Source: Bacteroidia bacterium (lineage in GTDB: Bacteria > Bacteroidota > Bacteroidia > Cytophagales > JAAEPT01). Taken from it: a stretch of DNA of 37,718 nt. The stretch lies in assembly GCA_030431525.1 (NCBI GenBank), contig JAUIJC010000038.1, positions 1 through 37,718 of the forward strand, given 5' to 3'. Below, one piece after another: positions 32,803-37,718 of this stretch (within the stretch, counting starts at the first letter, position 1; every line of letters starts with the position of its first letter). The position numbers were made by a program, and so were the translations under genes. The notes below the pieces were generated by a model. The model saw only the letters and a program-made list of their open reading frames with translations. It had not been told where the DNA came from and did no database searches.

Positions 32803-34956
32803 TCAGACTTCCTCAGTCCTGTGATTGCGTTTCCACCACGAGAGGCTTAACCTGATTTGGTGGAATGGCACTTCCTCTTGCAAATGTTCGAACAATGGCC
32901 TCAAGGCTGATTCCTCGCCTGTTTCCTCAATGGCTTTCACTACACGTTGCAATACAGGCTCTTCCACATAACGGAAGATATCCACATAACAACCCATCTC
33001 ATACAGCTGTCCCAAATGAGAAAAAACCGTCACCTCAGTCATGCCTCTTTCCTTGGCAATCTCCTCCACGGCTTTCCCCTTTCGGTGTAAGGCATAAGTG
33101 ACCAGATGGGTCACCCCAGCAATGGCTTTTGCCTTTCCATCACGGTCGGCCTCCATCACGTAATCAAGGATTTCATTGATAAAGCGCGCACCATAGTTCT
33201 GGAACTTGGCCTCGGACATACCAGAAACCTGACGCATTCCAGAGGCCGTGACAGGACGCTTTTTCACCATATCCTTCAGCGTAGCATCCGAGAAGATGGC
33301 ATCCGGTGCCAACCATGTCTCGCCAGCGATTGTCTTCCGCAAATCGCGAAGGCGTTCGAACAATCCATCCTCGAAGAGTTCGCGCTTGGTTTTCCGTTTG
33401 GAAGAAGTCCTTTCCTCGCCAACGCTAGATTTCTCCCTGATGGTGTATTCAGCCAACCCAACGGAACGGCTTTTAAACAAAACCTCCCTGCCAGCTTCCG
33501 TGCATCGGACTACATGGTTTTGATCATAAGCCAGTTCGATCAAACCTTGGTTCAGCATTTGGGAAATGTAATCCAACCAAACCACTGGCCCTAAATCACG
33601 ACCAGCCCCATAGGTTTTGATCTTGTCGTAGCCCTTTTCCAAAATCTCTTGCCGAGCGGAACCACGCAACACGTCAATCAGCAAGCTCATGGAAACCTGC
33701 TCTTTCAGGCGAACCACAGCAGACAAAGCCTTTTGAGCCAATTGGGTACCGTCAAACTGTTTTGGAGGATCCAAACAGACATCGCAATTGCCACAATCCT
33801 TTTGCCTGTCCTCCCCGAAATAACTCAGCAACATCCTACGACGACAGGTTTTTGCCTCGGCAAACTGCTTCATACGATCCAGTTTGGCCTGTTGGATATC
33901 AGCCTGCCCACTATCAGCGATGAATCCCTCCAGAATCATCACATCCCGATAGCTATAAAACAGCAAGGTATCCGAATCCAAGCCATCCCTTCCCGCACGA
34001 CCAATTTCTTGGTAGTAACTCTCAATGTTTTTCGGAAGGTTATGGTGAATAACGAAGCGCACATTGGACTTGTCGATACCCATTCCAAAGGCGATGGTGG
34101 CGCACATGATTTGGGTATTATCCCTCAGAAATTCATTCTGTTTATGCGCACGTTCATCCGCCGAAATTCCTGCATGATAGAAATCAGCCTTGTAGCCGTT
34201 CTTCTGCAAAAACTTTGAAAGGTCTTCCGTATTCTTCTTGCTGAGGCAATAGATAATGCCCGATTGGTTGGGGCGTTCCTCCAAAAAATCAAGAATCTGG
34301 TCGCGCACTCGCTGGCCCGGCCTTACTTCCAAACTAAGGTTAGGCCGATCAAAAGAAGCCAAAAACAGCTTGGGCTCCTTCAGCATCAACTGCGTTTTTA
34401 TATCCTTTCGAGTAAGGCGATCGGCCGTGGCCGTCAAGGCAATGACTGGTATCTCAGGAAAGTTGGCTTTTAGAAACTTGAGCTTTGTGTACTCGGGACG
34501 AAAATCATGTCCCCACTGGGAAATACAGTGCGCCTCATCAACAGCAAACAAATTGAGTTTTAACTGCTTGAGGAAATTAAAAAATGAAACAGTCAATAAG
34601 CGCTCAGGAGAAACATAAAGCAACTTCAGTTCACCCTTTCGGGCTTCATTCAAAATGTGATTCTCCTCAGAGGCAGAAAGTGTACTGTTAAAATATCTGG
34701 CAGGGATTCCGTTGGCCCTGAGGGCATCAACCTGATCCTTCATCAAGGCGATTAGTGGAGAAATGACAATGGCCATCCCCTCCTTCAGCATGGCCGGCAA
34801 CTGGTAGCAAATGGATTTACCACCACCCGTTGGCATAACCGCCATCGTATCCTGCCCGCTCATCACCGAGGAAATGATGTCCTCCTGATTGGGCCTGAAA
34901 CTGTCGTAACCAAAATATTTTTTGAGTGCCACTAAGGCCTCCTGCTGGAGTGGCAT
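32803..34956 (-). CDS. recQ: ATP-dependent DNA helicase RecQ
   Basis: A 717-aa 3'-5' helicase acting in recombination repair and stalled-fork processing. The helicase core (1-340) shows Walker A TGGGKS (43-48), DEAH (140-143), the RecQ aromatic loop segment [19 protein letters not shown] (175-178) and [10 protein letters not shown] (316-325). The zinc-binding site is C371, C388, C391 and C394. The winged-helix RQC domain (~400-510) and an HRDC domain (~525-600) follow. The C-terminal ~100 residues carry a helix-turn-helix segment ([20 protein letters not shown]), an extension typical of Bacteroidota RecQ and absent from the E. coli enzyme (about 610 aa). It lies 72 bases downstream of the DciA-like gene, same strand. 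Confidence 0.96.
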   Translation of the reverse strand: MPLQQEALVALKKYFGYDSFRPNQEDIISSVMSGQDTMAVMPTGGGKSICYQLPAMLKEGMAIVISPLIALMKDQVDALRANGIPARYFNSTLSASEENHILNEARKGELKLLYVSPERLLTVSFFNFLKQLKLNLFAVDEAHCISQWGHDFRPEYTKLKFLKANFPEIPVIALTATADRLTRKDIKTQLMLKEPKLFLASFDRPNLSLEVRPGQRVRDQILDFLEERPNQSGIIYCLSKKNTEDLSKFLQKNGYKADFYHAGISADERAHKQNEFLRDNTQIMCATIAFGMGIDKSNVRFVIHHNLPKNIESYYQEIGRAGRDGLDSDTLLFYSYRDVMILEGFIADSGQADIQQAKLDRMKQFAEAKTCRRRMLLSYFGEDRQKDCGNCDVCLDPPKQFDGTQLAQKALSAVVRLKEQVSMSLLIDVLRGSARQEILEKGYDKIKTYGAGRDLGPVVWLDYISQMLNQGLIELAYDQNHVVRCTEAGREVLFKSRSVGLAEYTIREKSSVGEERTSSKRKTKRELFEDGLFERLRDLRKTIAGETWLAPDAIFSDATLKDMVKKRPVTASGMRQVSGMSEAKFQNYGARFINEILDYVMEADRDGKAKAIAGVTHLVTYALHRKGKAVEEIAKERGMTEVTVFSHLGQLYEMGCYVDIFRYVEEPVLQRVVKAIEETGEESALRPLFEHLQEEVPFHQIRLSLSWWKRNHRTEEV

Positions 34957-35028
34957 GAACGTCTATTTTTGAGCGGGAACCCAACGTTCCACAATTCCTT
35001 TCCTCTTAACCGAATGCACCTTGGCAAA

Positions 35029-35364
35029 TCACAACAAAACCACCTCTTGAATCACTCCTTCGCCAAACTCCCTGCAGATGATCTCAACGATTTTTCGCTT
35101 CGACATGGCAAGCTCCTTCTTAAGCGGGGCGGAGGTTATCTGCACAAAGAGTTTCCCATCCTTTACAAAAATGCGCCCCGTTCGGTTCGCAATCATCTTC
35201 CCCATCATGGCCTCCCACGACTCCACGATGGAAGCCTCCTGCAATCGGTGCCCCAGTTTGCTGGTTTCCATCCAAGCCTTCAGCCCTTCACCCAGCGACA
35301 TGGCTCCTGCACGTCTTCCTGCACGATTACGAGTCTTATAGTACTTGTTCTGAAAGAAATCCAT
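35029..35364 (-). CDS. DUF721/DciA-like protein
   Basis: A 111-aa basic protein of the DUF721 family, some members of which (DciA) help load the replicative helicase DnaB where no DnaC is present. The family pattern is clear: LGEGLKAWMETSKLGHRLQEASIVESWEAMMGKMIANRTGRIFVKDGKLFVQ, shown here in parts as GEGLKAWMETSKLGHRL, VESWEAMMGKMIANRT and GKLFVQITSAPLKKEL. The basic N-terminal tail (KYYKTRNRAGRRAG) suggests DNA contact. Two possible -7 boxes lie upstream on the minus strand, TATCTTTG (35396-35389) and TACTTTTG (35416-35409), neither with an ideal upstream TTTG. It probably shares a transcript with recQ. Confidence 0.85.
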   Translation of the reverse strand: MDFFQNKYYKTRNRAGRRAGAMSLGEGLKAWMETSKLGHRLQEASIVESWEAMMGKMIANRTGRIFVKDGKLFVQITSAPLKKELAMSKRKIVEIICREFGEGVIQEVVLL

Positions 35365-35442
35365 TCGGCTTTCATTGATTGGGAATCACAAAGATACGGC
35401 TCTGAAGGCAAAAGTATTTCTCCCACTATTCCCTTTAGACAC

Positions 35443-35470
35443 AAAAAAGCCACTGGGAATCCAGTGGCTT
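35443..35470 (-). terminator. Terminator after glycogen synthase
   Basis: AAGCCACTGG (35447-35456) pairs perfectly with CCAGTGGCTT (35461-35470) around a 4-base loop; on the minus strand a T-run follows (plus-strand A-run 35443-35448). Confidence 0.9.
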
Positions 35471-35496
35471 CAAAGAATGATCAACTTTCTTAAACC

Positions 35497-37311
35497 TTAG
35501 ATCTGCTCAATCGGCGTGTCCTGTAGGATGGCTGAATAAGCTTTGTCATAATAGCTGTAAAGGTTCTTCCAATCAAATTCATCAGAAAGACTCTCTACCA
35601 TATTCCTTTGCTGGATGCGCTCACGACGGTTTTGTTGCACAAAGGCAAACATATAATCAGCCAGCTCATTAGCTGAATCGTCAAAGCTTTTACCACGACG
35701 CTCGATAACACCCAAGCCCTTATCTCCAGCTTCAGGCATATTCTTCTTCACAAAGTCACCAAAGCCAGCCAAATCACTCGTCACTGAAGGTACACCACGA
35801 ACCACACACTCAAGTGGCGTGTAGCCCCACGGCTCATAATAACTTGGGAAAATACCCAAGTGACAACCCCTCACAAACTGTCCATAATCCAAGTGGAACA
35901 ATGGATTGGTTGAGTTGATGAAATCAGGGTGGTAAACAATCTTCACCTTGTCCTCAGGCTTGTTTACCATATCTGAACTACGAATAAAGTTCAGAAGTGG
36001 GTCTTCACCATCGTTCACCAAATTATGCGTCACCACTGGTGGCAAATGATCAACCTTCCAAGATTGGATTGTTCGGCGGTAACGTAGACGCCAGTACTCA
36101 TCTACAAACTCGCTCAATTCAGGAAGCTTATCCGTATTGCTCTGCGCTGCGCTAAAGAACAAACGTTCTCCAACCTGTTGCTGAATTGCCTCACAGGTTT
36201 CCTTGAGCTCCTCCATGATGGCCCTTGATTGCAAGGCCTGAACATTCACAGAATGATAAGGCTGCTTGGTAACAAAGAACATGACAACATTCATGTCAAT
36301 GCCAGCATCCTTCATTCGGTGATTTAACCTCGCCAAGGCCTCCATGGTCAAGTCATATCCCTTGTTAGAATATTCGAAGCGACCTGAAGTGAAAAAGTAA
36401 AGTGTCTTATCAAGATCAAAGGTATAGCTCGGGAAGAAATGCCCGCGGATAAAGTCCTCAATCTTGTCTTTGTATTTTTTGTGCAAGGTCTGAAACTCCT
36501 GCAGGGCCTCATAGCGGTTTACGTTCATGCCATTCGGCATAACCACCTCAGGCTTTCGACCAATGATATTTACGCATTCATTAGCCGTCACCTCACTCAC
36601 CGTAGAAAAAATATGAGCTCCATGAGCAGCCGCTCTCTCAATACGAACTTGCGCCTCAATGTTAAAGTGAATGGCCTCCTTCAACCAATCCACTGCGTGA
36701 AGATGGTCGTAAAAATATGGATTATTCATCGCCAAATAGCGTCCCAATAGCGTAGCATGTGTCGTAAACACAACCTCCACAGGAACATTATCCTGACGGA
36801 GCATTGGCACACACACCCCAGCCATCCACTCATGGATGTGGGCGAGCAACCTTGTACCCTTATCCTCTTTGATATGTGCTAACTCGGAAAGGAATGCTTT
36901 AGTAAGGTACCCAAAAGCAATCACTTGCTCCAGCAATTGATCGCTGTGGCGAGTCTCGATATCATGTTTTTCCCAAAGCTCATATTTGATATTCCCCAAA
37001 AAATGGAAGGCACTCGTAGGGTTAATCAATACGGTCTTTGGCTTTCCGCTTACTAGCCAATAGCCATAGTAAACCTCATAGCCCCATTCACGGAGACGCT
37101 GAACCGCTTTGAAAGCGTCATCATCACTTTCTGTAATTTCTTCAAACTCGCGACTGTCAACATAAGGACCAACTAATAAATAGTCGTCACCCCAGTTGTC
37201 AATCATAGTCTCAACCTTCGAGCGGATTACCGTGTAAATCCCTCCTACCTGATTGCAAACCTCCCAAGCAATTTCTACTAGGGAAGCATTTCCGTAATTA
37301 TTCCGGTTCAT
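35497..37311 (-). CDS. Glycogen synthase, GT3 (eukaryote-like) family
   Basis: A 604-aa retaining glucosyltransferase that extends glycogen. It is of the GT3 type known from fungi and animals and also found in Bacteroidota, not the bacterial GlgA (GT5) type. The start MNRNNYGNASLVEIAWEVCNQVGGIYTVI begins with the donor-site glycine loop (WEVCNQVGGIYTV). HIHEWMAG and FTTHATLLGRYLA follow, and the acceptor/catalytic motif is FPSYYEPWGYTPLECVVRG (~485-503). The C-terminal helix NRRERIQQRN (~568-577) corresponds to the arginine cluster that binds glucose-6-phosphate in yeast enzymes, but keeps only some arginines. The long phosphorylated tails of animal enzymes are absent. It is a single gene with its own terminator. 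Confidence 0.94.
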   Translation of the reverse strand: MNRNNYGNASLVEIAWEVCNQVGGIYTVIRSKVETMIDNWGDDYLLVGPYVDSREFEEITESDDDAFKAVQRLREWGYEVYYGYWLVSGKPKTVLINPTSAFHFLGNIKYELWEKHDIETRHSDQLLEQVIAFGYLTKAFLSELAHIKEDKGTRLLAHIHEWMAGVCVPMLRQDNVPVEVVFTTHATLLGRYLAMNNPYFYDHLHAVDWLKEAIHFNIEAQVRIERAAAHGAHIFSTVSEVTANECVNIIGRKPEVVMPNGMNVNRYEALQEFQTLHKKYKDKIEDFIRGHFFPSYTFDLDKTLYFFTSGRFEYSNKGYDLTMEALARLNHRMKDAGIDMNVVMFFVTKQPYHSVNVQALQSRAIMEELKETCEAIQQQVGERLFFSAAQSNTDKLPELSEFVDEYWRLRYRRTIQSWKVDHLPPVVTHNLVNDGEDPLLNFIRSSDMVNKPEDKVKIVYHPDFINSTNPLFHLDYGQFVRGCHLGIFPSYYEPWGYTPLECVVRGVPSVTSDLAGFGDFVKKNMPEAGDKGLGVIERRGKSFDDSANELADYMFAFVQQNRRERIQQRNMVESLSDEFDWKNLYSYYDKAYSAILQDTPIEQI

Positions 37312-37555
37312 AGGCTGTTGTGCATTAAAAAGATCAAATCAAAAAAGTCAGGAATTCTAAGGAAATAAGACTGCCACAAGCAAAATGCACGAGTTTATCT
37401 TCACTTGCCAAGCCTTGTTTCATCCCTTATCCACAAAAATAAGTTTTTGTCTGAGAATTCATACTACAGTAAACTCCAATGTTACGTAAGCAATCACATT
37501 CCATCCACTATTTAGACAAGGCAAGACTAATTAACATACTGTTAAAAAAATGGCC
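37312..37555. other. Intergenic region between glycogen synthase and 5S rRNA
   Basis: No gene is visible. A single TATTTTTG box on the minus strand (37441-37434) could start the glycogen synthase transcript with a ~115-nt leader, but no matching TTTG lies 19-21 bases upstream. Confidence 0.3.
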
Positions 37556-37591
37556 ACAAAAAAACCCTCTTGGAACTTAATCCAAGGGGGT
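37556..37591 (-). terminator. Terminator of the rRNA operon
   Basis: ACCCTCTTGGA (37564-37574) pairs with TCCAAGGGGGT (37581-37591) with one wobble and a 6-base loop; on the minus strand a T-run follows (plus-strand A-run 37557-37564). Confidence 0.88.
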
Positions 37592-37602
37592 TGTATTAGG
37601 GT

Positions 37603-37710
37603 TGGCGGCGTCCTACTCTCCCACATGTTACTGCAGTACCATCGGCGCTGTGGGGCTTAACTTCTCTGTTCGGGATGGGAAGAGGTGGAACACCCACGCA
37701 AATACCGCCA
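37603..37710 (-). rRNA. rrf: 5S ribosomal RNA
   Basis: Read on the minus strand, TGGCGGTATTTGCGTGGGTG begins the gene and GTAGGACGCCGCCA ends it; the ends pair as helix I. The core CCCATCCCGAACAGAGAAGT and AAGCCCCACAGCGCCGATGG are standard bacterial 5S sequence. Length is ~108 nt, and the exact ends may differ by a few bases. The 23S and 16S genes would lie to the right, outside the window. Confidence 0.97.
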
Positions 37711-37718
37711 TTGCCTTG

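Noticed and set aside
1-37718. CRISPR array, prophage, integrase or insertion sequence
   Set aside because: No direct-repeat/spacer array, no phage structural genes and no transposase or recombinase motifs were seen on either strand.

Overview
The window reads as a chromosomal segment of a Bacteroidota bacterium, most likely a Cytophagales-type marine or soil glider. The reasons are: at least six large secreted proteins with a signal peptide and a C-terminal type IX secretion (T9SS) sorting domain (YPNP or FPNP start, KLVVE-like end); Bacteroidetes-type promoters (TTTG, 19-20 bp, TAnnTTTG) in front of the tRNA and one secreted-protein gene; a eukaryote-like GT3 glycogen synthase; and AT-rich intergenic DNA with almost no strong Shine-Dalgarno sequences. 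No T9SS machinery, phage, insertion sequence transposase or CRISPR array is visible. The exact genus cannot be told from the sequence alone.

Layout. 1-268: palindromic intergenic DNA. 269-907: unknown cytosolic protein. 976-2568 (-): leucine-rich T9SS cargo. 2825-3034: remnant of a secreted protease gene with only its two ends left. 3410-8611 and 8735-11404: two giant secreted proteases, one zinc metalloprotease and one subtilase, built on the same C-terminal chassis. 11480-11730: palindrome-rich repeat element. 11788-12444: YdeI-like protein with a CDGSH iron-sulfur motif. 12463-12563 and 18395-18496: inverted copies of a three-hairpin repeat that bracket a porin gene, a four-gene sulfur operon (persulfide dioxygenase-rhodanese, small membrane protein, two YeeE/YedE half transporters) and an unknown membrane protein gene.

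18503-21220 (-): TPR lipoprotein with one heme c motif, then a CDF zinc exporter and a glutathione peroxidase lipoprotein as a likely pair. 21319-23052 (-): T9SS beta-rich cargo. 23384-24286 (+): histone-deacetylase-family amidohydrolase. 24358-26421 (-): secreted PhoD phosphatase. 26627-26711 (-): tRNA-Ser(UGA). 26777-30294 (-): tight cluster of a 7TM sensor kinase, a DUF4421 protein and a SpoU RNA methyltransferase. 30505-32310 (-): secreted protein with a duplicated LamG unit. 32459-32740 (-): PpnP nucleoside phosphorylase. 32803-35364 (-): RecQ helicase behind a DciA-like DUF721 protein. 35497-37311 (-): glycogen synthase. 37603-37710 (-): 5S rRNA, the 3' end of an rRNA operon lying to the right.

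How the genes work together. Much of the segment serves the cell surface: proteases, a phosphatase and adhesin-like proteins exported by T9SS, plus a porin. The sulfur operon probably takes up and oxidises reduced sulfur compounds. No wholly new multi-gene system is evident. The strongest unexplained items are the protease remnant that appears to join a metalloprotease-like 5' end to a subtilase-like 3' end, the inverted three-hairpin repeats between convergent genes, and several other structured intergenic repeats.
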